In this document: positions 40,154-49,568 of the stretch, piece after piece | Position numbering within the stretch: position 1 is the stretch's first letter | Layout: each line of letters starts with the position of its first letter | Notes under the pieces: model-generated | Databases searched by the model: none | Seen by the model: the letters and a program-made list of their open reading frames with translations, nothing else | What the model was told of the DNA's origin: nothing | Assembly (NCBI GenBank): GCA_009843525.1 | Contig: VYDH01000012.1 | Location: 1 to 50,349 of the forward strand | Source of the DNA: Acidimicrobiales bacterium | GTDB taxonomy: Bacteria; Actinomycetota; Acidimicrobiia; Acidimicrobiales; Poriferisodalaceae | DNA: 50,349 nucleotides | Direction of reading: 5' to 3' | Position numbers and translations under genes: made by a program

Positions 40154-41593
40154 CTAGCCGACGACGAATGTGCCGACGAAGTACGCCGCCGGCAAGGAAA
40201 AGAGCAGCGCGTCGAAGCGATCGAAGACACCGCCGTGACCAGGCAGCAGGCTGCCCATGTCCTTGATGGCCACGTCGCGCTTGACCATCGACTGCGTCAG
40301 GTCGCCCAATGGTGCGGCAAGTGCGACGGCGAGGCTCAGCCACAGGGCGTCCAGCAGGCCGCCGGTCCACGGGAACACGCCAGGGAAGCGATTCAGCACA
40401 AGCGTGGTGATCACCACCGACAGCACGATTCCCCCGATGAGACCCTCGTGCGTCTTGCTCGGACTGATCCGCGCTGCGAGTCGGCTCTGGCCGGTCGTTC
40501 GACCGACGACATAGCCACCCACGTCGTATACCACCGTCCCGATCACGGCGGCGATCAGCATCGAGTCGCCGTTCGGCTCGCGCAGGATCAGCGCGGCGAA
40601 CGATCCCAAGCCGCCAATCCACAGCAGACCGAGTGCCGTGATGGCCATGTTCGCCGTGGGATGGTCTCGCTCGACGCCGAACAGGAACCAGCAGAGGATG
40701 GTGACCGCTGAAACGGCCAGCACGATCGGGTAGGCCTCGACACCGCGCAGGTGCACAGCGACGGTCAAGCCTGCAACGCCCGCAAGACCTGCCAGGGTCG
40801 CCGGGCGGTAGCCCAGCGGCCGGGCGGCCCGGTAGAACTCTGCGGCGGCCAGCACCAGCACAATCGCGACGAGCGCGACGGTGGCTGCTTCGCCGAGCCG
40901 CAGCGCGCCGAAGAACAACGCGGCCAGCACCGCGCCCACCGCAATGGCGGCCGGCAGGTTGCGACCGGTGCCGCCGGAGTCCGAAGGGGCATTGTGCAAG
41001 ACAGTCCGGGTTTCGTCGCTCACAACCCCACGCTCCTCATAGTCCTGATTCCCCTCGCGCCAGTGTGATGCAGACGCATCGAGCTGAGCCCATTGAGCGA
41101 AGCGGTCGGTTTCGGATGGCGCGGCACCAGTCTCCGAAGGTACTTCGGCGACGGTTGGGGCCGCAGCGACATGCGCCAGATCGGCGGCGGACGTGGCGGC
41201 AGCCTCAGCGGGCGGCGCCTCTGGCATCTCGGCCGGCGTTGAGGGGGCTTCAGCAGGCGGGATCGGCGGCGGTGTCGTTTCATCGGGCGAATCGAACAGC
41301 GGTTCAAGGTTCTCTGCCGCGGGTGCCTCGGGGTCGGGAGTCGCTGGAGTATCGCCGGCGAGGCGCGGGTCGTCGGGAAGTTGGGGGAACAGGCGCGAGC
41401 CGCCGCGGCGCTCTGGCTCCGTGGTCGTCGCTTCGGGTTCCGCGGGCTGCACAGCCGGCTCATCCGGCGCGGGAGCGTCGTCGGAATCGAAGTTCACCAG
41501 CGGCCGGGTCGAGCCCAGCGGATCGTCGGCGCCCGCCGGATCGCTGGGATCGGAACCGGAGTGGGCCGGCGGATGCGCGCTGCTTTCGGACAT
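40154..41593 (-). CDS. cdsA: Phosphatidate cytidylyltransferase with long N-terminal extension
   Basis: A membrane enzyme that makes CDP-diacylglycerol, the precursor of phosphatidylglycerol, cardiolipin and phosphatidylinositol. The C-terminal 270 residues hold about eight membrane segments and the signature SPSKTHEGLIGG and GDLTQSMVKRDVAIKDMG to HGGVFDRFDALLFS. From ATG 41593 the protein has 479 residues, of which the first 190 are acidic, Pro/Ala/Glu-rich and disordered. A second start, GTG at 41023, has GAGGAG nine nt upstream and would give 289 residues, the usual family size. Both starts look usable. The frame lies 20 nt after frr when the long start is used. Confidence 0.94.
   Translation of the reverse strand: MSESSAHPPAHSGSDPSDPAGADDPLGSTRPLVNFDSDDAPAPDEPAVQPAEPEATTTEPERRGGSRLFPQLPDDPRLAGDTPATPDPEAPAAENLEPLFDSPDETTPPPIPPAEAPSTPAEMPEAPPAEAAATSAADLAHVAAAPTVAEVPSETGAAPSETDRFAQWAQLDASASHWREGNQDYEERGVVSDETRTVLHNAPSDSGGTGRNLPAAIAVGAVLAALFFGALRLGEAATVALVAIVLVLAAAEFYRAARPLGYRPATLAGLAGVAGLTVAVHLRGVEAYPIVLAVSAVTILCWFLFGVERDHPTANMAITALGLLWIGGLGSFAALILREPNGDSMLIAAVIGTVVYDVGGYVVGRTTGQSRLAARISPSKTHEGLIGGIVLSVVITTLVLNRFPGVFPWTGGLLDALWLSLAVALAAPLGDLTQSMVKRDVAIKDMGSLLPGHGGVFDRFDALLFSLPAAYFVGTFVVG
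41023..41038 (-). promoter_or_regulatory. Internal ribosome-binding site and alternative cdsA start
   Basis: On the minus strand GAGGAG is followed after 9 nt by an in-frame GTG (first base 41023). Starting here removes the 190-residue disordered extension and leaves a CdsA of standard size. The site may be the true start, a second start, or a chance match inside Glu/Glu/Arg codons. Confidence 0.45.
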
Positions 41594-41613
41594 CTACCTT
41601 CACACCTGCTCGG

Positions 41614-42180
41614 TCAGACCTCGAGGAGTTCTTGCTCCTTGGCATCCAACGCCCGGTCAATGTCTCCGACGAATTTGGCGGTGTCGGCGTCGAGCTCCTG
41701 TTCGAAGCTTCGCTTCTGGTCGGCGGAGATCTCCTTCTCCTTTTCGAGCGTATCGAGATCGTGACGAGCGCTGCGACGCAGATTGCGCACCGCGACGCGC
41801 CCGTCCTCGGCCATCTGCTTCACCACGCGTACCAGATCCCTGCGCCGATCCTCGGTCAAAGGAGGAAAGAGCAATCGCAGGACATGGCCATCGCTCGATG
41901 GATTGATGCCAAGGTCAGACTCCATCACCGCCTTGGAGATGGCGTCGAGCGCCCCCCGGTCGAACGGCTGGATGACCAGCATGCGTGCCTCCGGCACCGA
42001 GAATCCCGCGAGCTGCTGCAACGGAACGGCTGCGCCGTAGTAGTCGACTTGCAGCTTCTCGACCAGCGCTGGTGTTGCGCGGCCTGTCCGGACGGTGGCG
42101 AAGTTGCCGCGGGCGTGTTCGACAGCGCTGCGCATCCGTTCGCGAGCATCCGCACAGATCTCAGCGGCGAATTCGCTCAC
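41614..42180 (-). CDS. frr: Ribosome recycling factor
   Basis: A 188-residue factor that, with EF-G, splits the post-termination ribosome. Family motifs are visible along the whole length: VRTGRATPALVEKLQVDYYG, GINPSSDG, RLLFPPLTEDRRRDLV, VAVRNLRRSARHDL and EKEKEISADQK. The start is GTG at 42180, preceded by TACGCT and a 6-nt spacer without a Shine-Dalgarno sequence, so initiation may be leaderless. It lies 43 nt after pyrH in the standard pyrH-frr-cdsA order. Confidence 0.96.
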   Translation of the reverse strand: MSEFAAEICADARERMRSAVEHARGNFATVRTGRATPALVEKLQVDYYGAAVPLQQLAGFSVPEARMLVIQPFDRGALDAISKAVMESDLGINPSSDGHVLRLLFPPLTEDRRRDLVRVVKQMAEDGRVAVRNLRRSARHDLDTLEKEKEISADQKRSFEQELDADTAKFVGDIDRALDAKEQELLEV

Positions 42181-42186
42181 CCGACC

Positions 42187-42192
42187 AGCGTA
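42187..42192 (-). promoter_or_regulatory. -10 box of a probable leaderless promoter (frr)
   Basis: On the minus strand TACGCT ends 6 nt before the frr GTG, within the 43-bp pyrH-frr gap. No Shine-Dalgarno sequence lies between. It would give frr, and genes after it, an internal promoter. Confidence 0.35.
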
Positions 42193-42223
42193 GCTATGAC
42201 CGGTCGGGAGTGGCCGTCACCTG

Positions 42224-42994
42224 TCAGCGCACCAGCGTGCCAAGCGCTTCGCCTTCGACGACGCGGCGGAAATTGCCCTGCGTCATCAGGTCGAACACCA
42301 CGATCGGAGTGGCATTGTCCTTGCACACCGCGATCGCCGCGGAGTCCATCACCGCGAGCTCCCGGGACAGCACTTCCAGAAACGTGACTTCGCTGAGGAG
42401 CTGAGCATCTGGATCGGTCTGCGGATCGGCCGTATAGACGCCGTTGACACCGGAATGAGTGCCCTTCAGCACGACATCGGCGTCGACTTCCGCAGCGCGC
42501 AACGCAGCCGCGGTGTCGGTTGTGAAGAACGGGTTGCCGGTGCCCGCCGCAAAGATCACTACCCGGCCTTTCTCCAGGTGGCGCACAGCCCGGCGCCGGA
42601 TATAGGGCTCTGCGATCTGTGCCATGCCGATGGCGGTCATCACACGGGTGGGCACTTCTCTGCGTTCGAGCGCATCTTGCAACGCCAGCGCATTGATGAC
42701 GGTGGCGAGCATGCCCATGTGGTCGGACTGGGCGCGATCCATGCCGCCGATCGAGCCCGCCATGCCGCGCCAGATGTTGCCGCCGCCGACGACGACCGCT
42801 ATATCAACCTTCAACGAGGTCCAGACGTCGGCAATCTCCGACGCCAGCGAATCCACCACAGCGGCGCTGACGTTGTTCCCTCCGGCGTCAGCCAACGCCT
42901 CGCCCGACAGCTTCAGCACCACCCGCTTCCACTCACGGGCTGCGCTCTCTCGCGGATCTTCCGGTTGCGTCACCGGGGTCACCGCCGCAGCCAC
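42224..42994 (-). CDS. pyrH: UMP kinase
   Basis: A 256-residue hexameric bacterial UMP kinase of the amino-acid-kinase fold, making UDP for nucleic acid and cell-wall synthesis. VVLKLSGEAL, VVVGGGNIWRG, DHMGMLATVINALALQDAL, GTGNPFFTTDTAAALRA and LKGTHSGVNGVYTADP are diagnostic. The first 20 residues (from a GTG start) are a Pro/Glu-rich leader not present in most homologues. It lies 8 nt after tsf. Confidence 0.96.
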   Translation of the reverse strand: MAAAVTPVTQPEDPRESAAREWKRVVLKLSGEALADAGGNNVSAAVVDSLASEIADVWTSLKVDIAVVVGGGNIWRGMAGSIGGMDRAQSDHMGMLATVINALALQDALERREVPTRVMTAIGMAQIAEPYIRRRAVRHLEKGRVVIFAAGTGNPFFTTDTAAALRAAEVDADVVLKGTHSGVNGVYTADPQTDPDAQLLSEVTFLEVLSRELAVMDSAAIAVCKDNATPIVVFDLMTQGNFRRVVEGEALGTLVR

Positions 42995-43002
42995 AGCGAT
43001 GC

Positions 43003-43809
43003 TCAGCGGCCGATCTCGACTTGGGCGAACCGCGTCACGCTCGCCGTTCCGACGAGATCGGCAATTGTTCGCTTCTCGTCCTTCACGAACTTCTGCTCCA
43101 TGAGCGTGTGCTCACGCAGGTAACCCGTCAGGCGGCCCTCGACGATCTTCGGCAGCGCCGCCTCGGGCTTGCCCTCATTCCGGCTGATCGCCTCGAAGGT
43201 CGCCCGCTCCCGGTCAAGGACCTCCGTGGGCACGTCCGAGCGCCGGATGTAGGTGGGGCGGCTGCTCGCGATGTGCAACGCCACATCGTGAGCAAGCTCC
43301 GGCGTGGCCCCCTGGATCTCCACCAGCACAGCATTGACGCCACGGCCATTCTGCTGGTGGACGTAGGCGTCGATGCAGGAGCCGGCGGGGGCCTCGAAGC
43401 GCTCGACCGTGCCGACTGCGATGTTCTCTTTGAGCGTCATCTTCAGATCGTCGATGACGGCTGCCGCGTCGGCGACGGCAGACGCACCGACTGCGATCAC
43501 ATCGGTCAGCATCTTGTCCGCCATTGACAGAAACCCGTCAGACTTGGCGACGAAGTCTGTCTCGCAGCGCAACTCGACGATGGCGCCGACCGAGCCGTTG
43601 CCACTGTCAATCACGCGCGCCACAACGACGCCGTCGCTGTTGTCACGATCTGATCGTGCCGCGGACTTGGCGATGCCGTTCTCGCGCAGCCACTGGGCCG
43701 CGGCATCGGCGTTTCCATCGCATCGGGTCAGCGCGTTCTTTGCATCCATCATCCCGGCGCCGGTGGCGTGTCGCAGGGCCTGTACGTCCTTCGCTGTGAA
43801 CGCCGCCAT
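43003..43809 (-). CDS. tsf: Translation elongation factor Ts
   Basis: A 268-residue nucleotide-exchange factor for EF-Tu. The UBA-like N-terminus (VQALRHATGAGMMDAKNAL) and the core with ELRCETDFVAKSDGF are diagnostic; the dimerisation region contains MEQKFVKDEKRTI. The frame is open far upstream inside rpsB, but ATG 43809 has AAGGAG and begins at the family N-terminus (MAAFTAKDV). It follows the rpsB stop by one base. Confidence 0.96.
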   Translation of the reverse strand: MAAFTAKDVQALRHATGAGMMDAKNALTRCDGNADAAAQWLRENGIAKSAARSDRDNSDGVVVARVIDSGNGSVGAIVELRCETDFVAKSDGFLSMADKMLTDVIAVGASAVADAAAVIDDLKMTLKENIAVGTVERFEAPAGSCIDAYVHQQNGRGVNAVLVEIQGATPELAHDVALHIASSRPTYIRRSDVPTEVLDRERATFEAISRNEGKPEAALPKIVEGRLTGYLREHTLMEQKFVKDEKRTIADLVGTASVTRFAQVEIGR

Positions 43810-43810
43810 G

Positions 43811-44875
43811 TCAGGACGCTCCTTGTGATGCAGATGAAGGGGCGAGGGCTTCAGCCTCGGTGGCATCGCCCGCAGGCTCGCCGGTCTCGGTGGCAGGCTC
43901 GGCAGACGCGGACGCATCGCTGGTGGATGCGTCCGGCACAGATGCCTCGGCAGCGGGGACTGCGTCACCGCCGACATCAGCCGCTGCGGCAGGGGCCTCA
44001 GCCGACCGCATGTCTGGAACGGCGGCAGCTGCGGCGGCTTTCTTGGCCTGATCAGCGGCAATTCGGGCTTCCCGGGCCGCAGCCTCGGCCATGGCGGCCC
44101 GCTGTGCCTCGGCCTGCTGTGCAGCGATGCGTGCCTCTTCCTCAGGCGAGCGCTCGCCTGCCGGCGCCACCACCACGCCGCTGCGCTCGGCCATGTATCG
44201 GCCTTCCAACGCGGCGTCGGCGATGACACGGCACAGCAGTTCGGTCGAGCGGATGGCGTCGTCATTGCCGGGGATGACGTAGGTGATCGGATCGGGATCG
44301 GAGTTCGAGTCGGCGACGGCGACCACTGGAAGCTTCAGCCGAACAGCCTCGGCCACCGCGATGTGCTCCTTCGGGGTGTCGAGCACGAAGACGGCGTCTG
44401 GCAGCTTGTCCATGTTCCGGATGCCGTTCAGGTTGCGCTGCAGCTTGGTGAGCTCACGGGTATGCAGCAGGGCTTCCTTCTTCGGCATGTTGTTGAAATC
44501 GCCGGCGGACTGCATCCGCTCGTACTCGAGCATCTTGGTGACCCGGCCGCGGATCGTGCGGAAGTTGGTGAGCATCCCGCCCAGCCAACGCTGATTCACA
44601 TACGGCATGCCGCACGCATTGGCATGGCGCTGGATCGGATACTGGGCCTGGCGCTTGGTGCCGACGAACAGGATCGTGCCGCCACCGGCCACGGTGTCGC
44701 GCACATAGGCGTAGGCGTCTTCGAGAAGTTGAAGCGTCTGCCGGAGATCGATGATGTAGATGCCGTTGCGCTCGCCCCACAGGAACCGTTCCATCTTCGG
44801 ATTCCAGCGACGGGTTTGGTGGCCGAAATGCACGCCGGCGGCGAGCAGGTCGGACATGGTCACAACAGCGGACAT
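43811..44875 (-). CDS. rpsB: 30S ribosomal protein S2 with C-terminal extension
   Basis: A 354-residue protein; ordinary S2 has about 240-260 residues. The S2 core is complete, with [52 protein letters not shown] and [10 protein letters not shown]. After about residue 235 comes a 120-residue tail, first charged and helical ([20 protein letters not shown]), then Ala/Glu/Ser-rich and disordered. ATG 44875 has GGGGAGGAG upstream. It leads the rpsB-tsf-pyrH-frr series; the 190-bp gap upstream should hold the promoter, but no clear box was found. Confidence 0.96.
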   Translation of the reverse strand: MSAVVTMSDLLAAGVHFGHQTRRWNPKMERFLWGERNGIYIIDLRQTLQLLEDAYAYVRDTVAGGGTILFVGTKRQAQYPIQRHANACGMPYVNQRWLGGMLTNFRTIRGRVTKMLEYERMQSAGDFNNMPKKEALLHTRELTKLQRNLNGIRNMDKLPDAVFVLDTPKEHIAVAEAVRLKLPVVAVADSNSDPDPITYVIPGNDDAIRSTELLCRVIADAALEGRYMAERSGVVVAPAGERSPEEEARIAAQQAEAQRAAMAEAAAREARIAADQAKKAAAAAAVPDMRSAEAPAAAADVGGDAVPAAEASVPDASTSDASASAEPATETGEPAGDATEAEALAPSSASQGAS

Positions 44876-45065
44876 GAATGCTCCTCCCCACGGTTCGAAT
44901 CTCTGCACCGAGGACGACGCCGCTTTGGCAGCGGCGACCGTGGGGTCGCCCCGGCTGGTCAGTGAATGGTCGGTGGCATTGCGATCTCGGCGAGACGCGC
45001 TGGCGCAGACTCCGGCTTCCGGGAGACTCGGCCTCCTGAATGCCAGGCCTCCGTCGGCGTGAGCC

Positions 45066-45665
45066 TCAGAGCACCGCATTGCCGACGCCGGAGTGTAACC
45101 AGCGCAGTTGCAGGCGATACACGGCGGGCGACGAGGGGACGAGATGCGGGCGGCCAAGCGACGGCTGCCCACTTGGGCTGCGACGGCTGCCGAAAATCTG
45201 TGCCGGGTCGAGATAAGTCTCGCCCCGGCGCACGCCGATATGCAGCCGATCACCCGTGGCGCCGAGTTCTTGTCGTTGCCGGACCCGTTCGCCTCTGCGT
45301 ACGCCGATCGACGCAACCCCCGAGTACGACACTCGCAGACCGTCGGGATGGCTCACCGTGACATGCAATCGGCCGCCTACCGGCCCGGCGAAGCTGACGA
45401 CTCCATCGGCCGCAGCCCAGAACGCCGAGCCGGGCTGCGTCGCGAACTCGAGACCGCGATTGCCGGGTCCGTACGGGTTGTCCGGCGGCCGGAAGGGGTC
45501 CACGACGGTGCCGTGCACAGGCCAGATGTAGCCGAGCGCCGGCCCAGACTGTGCGGGCACGGATTGCGCTGGCACCGCCTGTGCCCACGCCGGGCCGCTT
45601 GCGACAGCCAGTACGGCCGCGCCCGCAACAGCGAATGCAATTGTCAGGCGCGCGGGTGCGCCGAC
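45066..45665 (-). CDS. LytM/M23-like exported protein, probably non-catalytic; start uncertain
   Basis: The frame encodes a signal peptide ([21 protein letters not shown], cleaved before QA), a short linker and an LytM/M23 domain of about 110 residues. In active M23 proteins the zinc site begins HRGVDL; here it reads NRGLEF, so the histidine and aspartate ligands are replaced. [12 protein letters not shown] and [15 protein letters not shown] keep the rest of the fold. A regulator of cell-wall hydrolases is more likely than an active peptidase. No ATG, GTG or TTG is in frame near the signal peptide. GGGAGGTG at 45671-45678 (minus strand) is a strong ribosome-binding site, and the in-frame GTC at 45665 has the right spacing; the start given is therefore a guess. 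The gene overlaps the xerC end and precedes rpsB. Confidence 0.68.
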   Translation of the reverse strand, partial: VGAPARLTIAFAVAGAAVLAVASGPAWAQAVPAQSVPAQSGPALGYIWPVHGTVVDPFRPPDNPYGPGNRGLEFATQPGSAFWAAADGVVSFAGPVGGRLHVTVSHPDGLRVSYSGVASIGVRRGERVRQRQELGATGDRLHIGVRRGETYLDPAQIFGSRRSPSGQPSLGRPHLVPSSPAVYRLQLRWLHSGVGNAVL

Positions 45666-46576
45666 TCGTACACCTCCCGGAGACGCTCCCTGCTGACCCG
45701 GGTGTAGATCTGCGTGGTCGCGAGTCGCCTGTGGCCGAGCAGTTCCTGCACCACGCGCAGGTCGGCTCCGCCGTCCAGCAGATGAGTGGCATAGGTGTGT
45801 CGCAGGGCATGCGGATGGGTTGGCGTGGCAGCGTGGCGATCCAGGATCCGCTGCACGTCCCGGGTGCCGAGCCGGTTGCCGCGCAGGTTCACCAGCAGCG
45901 CCGCAGGGTCGCGCTCGGCCGGCTCGCGCAGCCGCTGCCCGTCGAACTCGTCGCTGCCGCCGTCGCGCCAAGCGGCGAGCAGCGCCATGGCCGGCTCGCT
46001 GAGCGGCACCCGGCGATGCTTGGCGCCCTTGCCGATCACCTCGATGTGAGCGCTGCCGGGCCGGAAGGCGCCGCGATCGAGCTGGCAGAGCTCGGCGACG
46101 CGCAGGCCGCTGCCGTAGAGCAGCTCGAGCACGAGCCGGTCGCGCAGCTCGGTCGGATCGTTCGGCACGGTGCCGTCGCCCAGCATCTCGGACACTTCGG
46201 CCGCACCCAGCACGCGCGGCAAGCGTCCCGAGCCAGCCGGCGCGACTAGCCCGAGCGCCGGGTCGACCCCGATGGTGCCTTGGCGCGCCAGCCACCCGAA
46301 GTAACGCCTCAATGCGGACGCTTTGCGAGCCACCGAGCGTCGCGACAGCCCACGCACCGACAGGAATGCGATGTATCGGCGCAGCCAGCGCCGATCGACG
46401 TCGCTGGGCACGTTGAGCCCAGCCCGGGACGCCCACTCTGCGAACTGGCGCAGATCCGAACGGTAGGCGCGCTTGGTGGAATCCGATGCCGCAGTCAGTG
46501 ACAGAACGAACTCGGGGACTCGCCACACCGGCGGCGTCCCAATCTCCAGACGCGACGTTGCCAGACCCACAGTCAC
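45644..46576 (-). CDS. xerC: Tyrosine recombinase XerC
   Basis: A 310-residue site-specific recombinase that resolves chromosome dimers at dif together with FtsK. The SAM-like N-terminal domain covers about 15-100; the catalytic domain has the arginine in [27 protein letters not shown] (HxxR), the histidine in [11 protein letters not shown] and the nucleophile tyrosine in IYTRVS. The frame is open to GTG 46624, but GTG 46576 gives the usual length and lies 7 nt after TACTGT with no Shine-Dalgarno sequence, so it is preferred. Its 3' end overlaps the LytM-like gene. Confidence 0.92.
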   Translation of the reverse strand: MTVGLATSRLEIGTPPVWRVPEFVLSLTAASDSTKRAYRSDLRQFAEWASRAGLNVPSDVDRRWLRRYIAFLSVRGLSRRSVARKASALRRYFGWLARQGTIGVDPALGLVAPAGSGRLPRVLGAAEVSEMLGDGTVPNDPTELRDRLVLELLYGSGLRVAELCQLDRGAFRPGSAHIEVIGKGAKHRRVPLSEPAMALLAAWRDGGSDEFDGQRLREPAERDPAALLVNLRGNRLGTRDVQRILDRHAATPTHPHALRHTYATHLLDGGADLRVVQELLGHRRLATTQIYTRVSRERLREVYESAHPRA

Positions 46577-46583
46577 CAGAACC

Positions 46584-46589
46584 ACAGTA
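46584..46589 (-). promoter_or_regulatory. -10 box of a probable leaderless promoter (xerC)
   Basis: On the minus strand TACTGT ends 7 nt before the GTG at 46576; a TTGCGA 19 nt further up could be the -35. It lies in the gap after dprA and decides the xerC start used here. Confidence 0.4.
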
Positions 46590-46639
46590 CCGAGAGGTCC
46601 CCACTGGTTCGCAAGCCCCGCCACGGCGACGTCGGGTCC

Positions 46640-47812
46640 TCATCGGGCCTTCTCCCACCAACCACCGGCCTCGCTGGCCCAGCCCGACAGCTGCAGGCGA
46701 CCGAGCGATGACGCCAGTTCGCCCAGACTTGTGCCGGTGAGCAACGCCATCTCATCGAGCGTGCGCGGTCCGGCACTGAGCTCGTCCAGAACCCGTTGGT
46801 CGAGCGGTTCCGCAGGCGCCGCCGGGAGTCCGAGACCGTTGGGCACAGCGTCGCCGCGACCAGGCTCGCCCAACGCCGCCAACACGTCGGCCACTTCACA
46901 AACGGGAGCGCATCCTTCGGCGAGGAGCCGGTTGGTGCCGGCTGAGGCGGCGCTGGTAATCGGCCCTGGCACCGCCATGACCGGCCGGTCCCGCTCGGCG
47001 GCGGCATCCACTGTGTACATCGAGCCACCTGCCGAACCCGATTCGACCACCACCAGCACCTCGCAGAGGGCCGCCACGATCCGATTGCGCGCCGGGAACT
47101 GCCACTGCGCAGCGCGCCGGCCGAGCGGGTACTCGCTCAGCAGCGTCCCGTGCCGTGCCACATCGGCCCACAGTGTCCGGTTCGAGGCCGGGTACACCTG
47201 ATCCAGCCCGCTGCCGACGATGCCGATGACCGATCCGCCCGCGTCGAGTGCTGCTCGCTGGGCGATGCCGTCGATACCGGTCGCCAGTCCCGACACCACT
47301 GCTACACCGGCTGCTGCGAGGCCCGACCCGAGCTGCTGCGCCACTGTGCGCCCGTAGGCAGTGCATCGTCGTGTGCCCACTACACCGACGCGCCGGACCT
47401 GCGGATCGATCACAGAGCCTTGGCCGAACAGCAGCGCAGGCGGCTCGGGGTCTGACTCCCAGATCTCAGCTGCATCGCTGCGACCAGGCACGGACAGCCA
47501 GATGCCTTCTCGCGCATGCGCGGCGAGCAAGTCGGCGCCGACCGGATGCCCGTCGATTGCCGCATGCTCGAACGCCGATGCGATCTGTCGCCGCCATGTC
47601 GCGATCAGCGTCTCGTCGACACCGCGGCATGACCGCAACTCCGCCAGCGCCGCAGCCCGCCCGGCACGCAGCTGATCGATGGCTTCGGGCGCGTCACGAC
47701 CGGTCAGCAAGGCGCGCACCCGCGCCGGGCCCATGTGCGGCAGCGAACACAGCGCCGCCAGCGCGCCCAGCTCGGCTCGCTCCTTTGACGATGCGCTCGC
47801 TCCAGCGGTCAT
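46640..47812 (-). CDS. dprA: DNA-processing protein DprA
   Basis: A 390-residue protein that loads RecA on incoming single-stranded DNA during transformation. A helical N-terminal region is followed by the Rossmann-like DprA core (about 135-320): VGVVGTRRCTAYGR, VVSGLATGIDGIAQRAAL, VYPASNRTLWADVA, LLSEYPLG, FPARNRIVAAL and VVVESGSAGGSMYT. A C-terminal winged-helix domain (about 335-390) completes it. The start overlaps the comM stop by 4 nt (ATGA). dprA is widespread in actinobacteria, so it does not prove natural competence. Confidence 0.95.
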   Translation of the reverse strand: MTAGASASSKERAELGALAALCSLPHMGPARVRALLTGRDAPEAIDQLRAGRAAALAELRSCRGVDETLIATWRRQIASAFEHAAIDGHPVGADLLAAHAREGIWLSVPGRSDAAEIWESDPEPPALLFGQGSVIDPQVRRVGVVGTRRCTAYGRTVAQQLGSGLAAAGVAVVSGLATGIDGIAQRAALDAGGSVIGIVGSGLDQVYPASNRTLWADVARHGTLLSEYPLGRRAAQWQFPARNRIVAALCEVLVVVESGSAGGSMYTVDAAAERDRPVMAVPGPITSAASAGTNRLLAEGCAPVCEVADVLAALGEPGRGDAVPNGLGLPAAPAEPLDQRVLDELSAGPRTLDEMALLTGTSLGELASSLGRLQLSGWASEAGGWWEKAR

Positions 47813-49335
47813 GGCGCGGCGCCTGCGGCCACGGGCGCGTGCAGGTTGCCGACGCTGGCGCGCAGCATGAGCGCTTCGTCGAGGCGTTCAGCATCGACGA
47901 GCGGTTCGTCCCCGGCGAGATCGCACAGCGTGAGTGCAACGCAGCGCACGCGATGCAGCCCGCGGCCGCTGAGCAGCCCGCCGCGCAGTCGCTCACGTAG
48001 CGCGGCGTGGGCAGCAGGTGTGAGCGGGGCGAAGTGCTCGAGCTGCTCGCCGGTCAGCTCGACATTGGCCTCGACACCCCGAGACGCGGCCCGCTCGCGA
48101 GCCGCCGCCACCCGGCTGGCCACTGCGACGGTCGGCTCGCCGCGGATGCCGTCGAGCAATTGGTCGGGATCGGGCGGCCGCACCTGGATGCGGAGATCGA
48201 AGCGGTCGAGCAGCGGCCCCGAGAGGCGCCGGAGGTATCGCTGGCGGACGAGGTCCGAGCAACGGCACGAGTTCGGCCGGCCGGCCTGGCCACACGGGCA
48301 AGGATTCATGGCCGCCACAAGCAAGAAGCGAGTCGGAAACGAACACGTTCCCAATGCTCGGCTCACTCGAACGACACCTTCTTCGAGCGGCTGGCGCATG
48401 GCATCGAGCACGCTGGGCGCGAACTCGCCGAGCTCGTCGAGGAACAGCACACCCCGGTGTGCAAGCGAGATCTCTCCAGGGCGAATCGCATTCGTGCCAC
48501 CGCCGATCAGCGCGGTCACGGTGGCGGTGTGATGGGGGCTGCGGAGAAGCGGCCGAGTGGCCAAGCCGGTGGGCAGCGGCAAACCCGCTGCCGACTGCAC
48601 CCGGGTGGCCTCCATCGCGCACTGCCGGCTGAGCGCAGGCAGCAGGCCCACCAACCGACGGGCCAGCATCGTCTTGCCAGCGCCCGGCGGACCCAGCATC
48701 AGCAAGTGGTGACCGCCTGCCGCGGCAACCTCGACCGCTCTTCGGGCGGAGGGCTGCCCGATCACGTCACTGAGATCAGGTACCGGTACGGGGGACGGCT
48801 GTGGCGGAACAGGCGGCGGATCGGGCCACGGCGCGCGCCCGGCGAGCACCGACGCGAGCTCGCCCAGAGTGCGAACCGGGTGAACATCTCGCGGACTTGC
48901 TGCGAGCGCAACGTGATAGGCCTCGGACGCAACGACGACCGCGTCGTCGCGAAGAGCGTCGGTGAGCGGCAGCACGCCGGCCGTGCCCCTGACGGCTCCA
49001 TCGAGGCCCAGTTCGCCCAGGAACGCCTTCCCGCGCAGCGACTCGGCTGGCACTTGCTCGGTGACAGCGAGCACGGCCACTGCCATGGCCACGTCGAGGA
49101 CCGCGCCACCCTTGCGCAGGCCCGACGGCGCCAGGTTGACGGTGACACGACTGTCGGGCCAGTCGAGTCCCGACGACAGCACCGCCGCCCGAACCCGGTC
49201 GCGCGCTTCGCGGCAGGCGGCATCGGGCAGCCCGACAATGGTGAATGACGGCAGTCCGTTCGAGGTGTGCACCTCAACCGTGACGACGTGACCGTCGACG
49301 CCGACCAGTGTCGCGGTCGTTGCAGTAGCCAGCAT
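47809..49335 (-). CDS. comM: YifB/ComM-family Mg-chelatase-like ATPase
   Basis: A 508-residue AAA+ protein of the ComM family; ComM acts as a branch-migration helicase in transformation. The N-terminal domain resembles Lon protease substrate-recognition folds (VEVHTSNGLPSFTIVGLPD), the ATPase core has Walker A GPPGAGKTML at about 215-224, VLFLDELGEF and LVAAMNPCPCG with the CPCG-type zinc cysteines, and the C-terminal domain follows. The frame is open to 49578, but the ATG at 49335 has GGAGG six nt upstream (a second ATG lies two codons earlier). It opens the comM-dprA-xerC group. Confidence 0.95.
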   Translation of the reverse strand: MLATATTATLVGVDGHVVTVEVHTSNGLPSFTIVGLPDAACREARDRVRAAVLSSGLDWPDSRVTVNLAPSGLRKGGAVLDVAMAVAVLAVTEQVPAESLRGKAFLGELGLDGAVRGTAGVLPLTDALRDDAVVVASEAYHVALAASPRDVHPVRTLGELASVLAGRAPWPDPPPVPPQPSPVPVPDLSDVIGQPSARRAVEVAAAGGHHLLMLGPPGAGKTMLARRLVGLLPALSRQCAMEATRVQSAAGLPLPTGLATRPLLRSPHHTATVTALIGGGTNAIRPGEISLAHRGVLFLDELGEFAPSVLDAMRQPLEEGVVRVSRALGTCSFPTRFLLVAAMNPCPCGQAGRPNSCRCSDLVRQRYLRRLSGPLLDRFDLRIQVRPPDPDQLLDGIRGEPTVAVASRVAAARERAASRGVEANVELTGEQLEHFAPLTPAAHAALRERLRGGLLSGRGLHRVRCVALTLCDLAGDEPLVDAERLDEALMLRASVGNLHAPVAAGAAP

Positions 49336-49568
49336 GGGCATCCTCCGGCAGCTCGGATCGGACGCAACGCCGAGGCGGCGCAGTCCGGATTCGACGAAGA
49401 AGCCCGCCGGGGGCAACGATCGGTACAGCGGCGTCGGTGACGTCCGACCTGCTGAGACTGCATCACGGCATACGTGCCATCGCTGCAGCCTCGAGGGAGG
49501 ACCGTACACCGGGTCTGCCCACAGCAGGCCGCCATTTTCTGACGCCACGCGGTCGAGCCGCGCCGAGC

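Noticed and set aside
44876..45065. Structured leader (S2-binding) before rpsB
   Set aside because: Some short GC hairpins occur, but no known rpsB leader motif could be recognised by eye.
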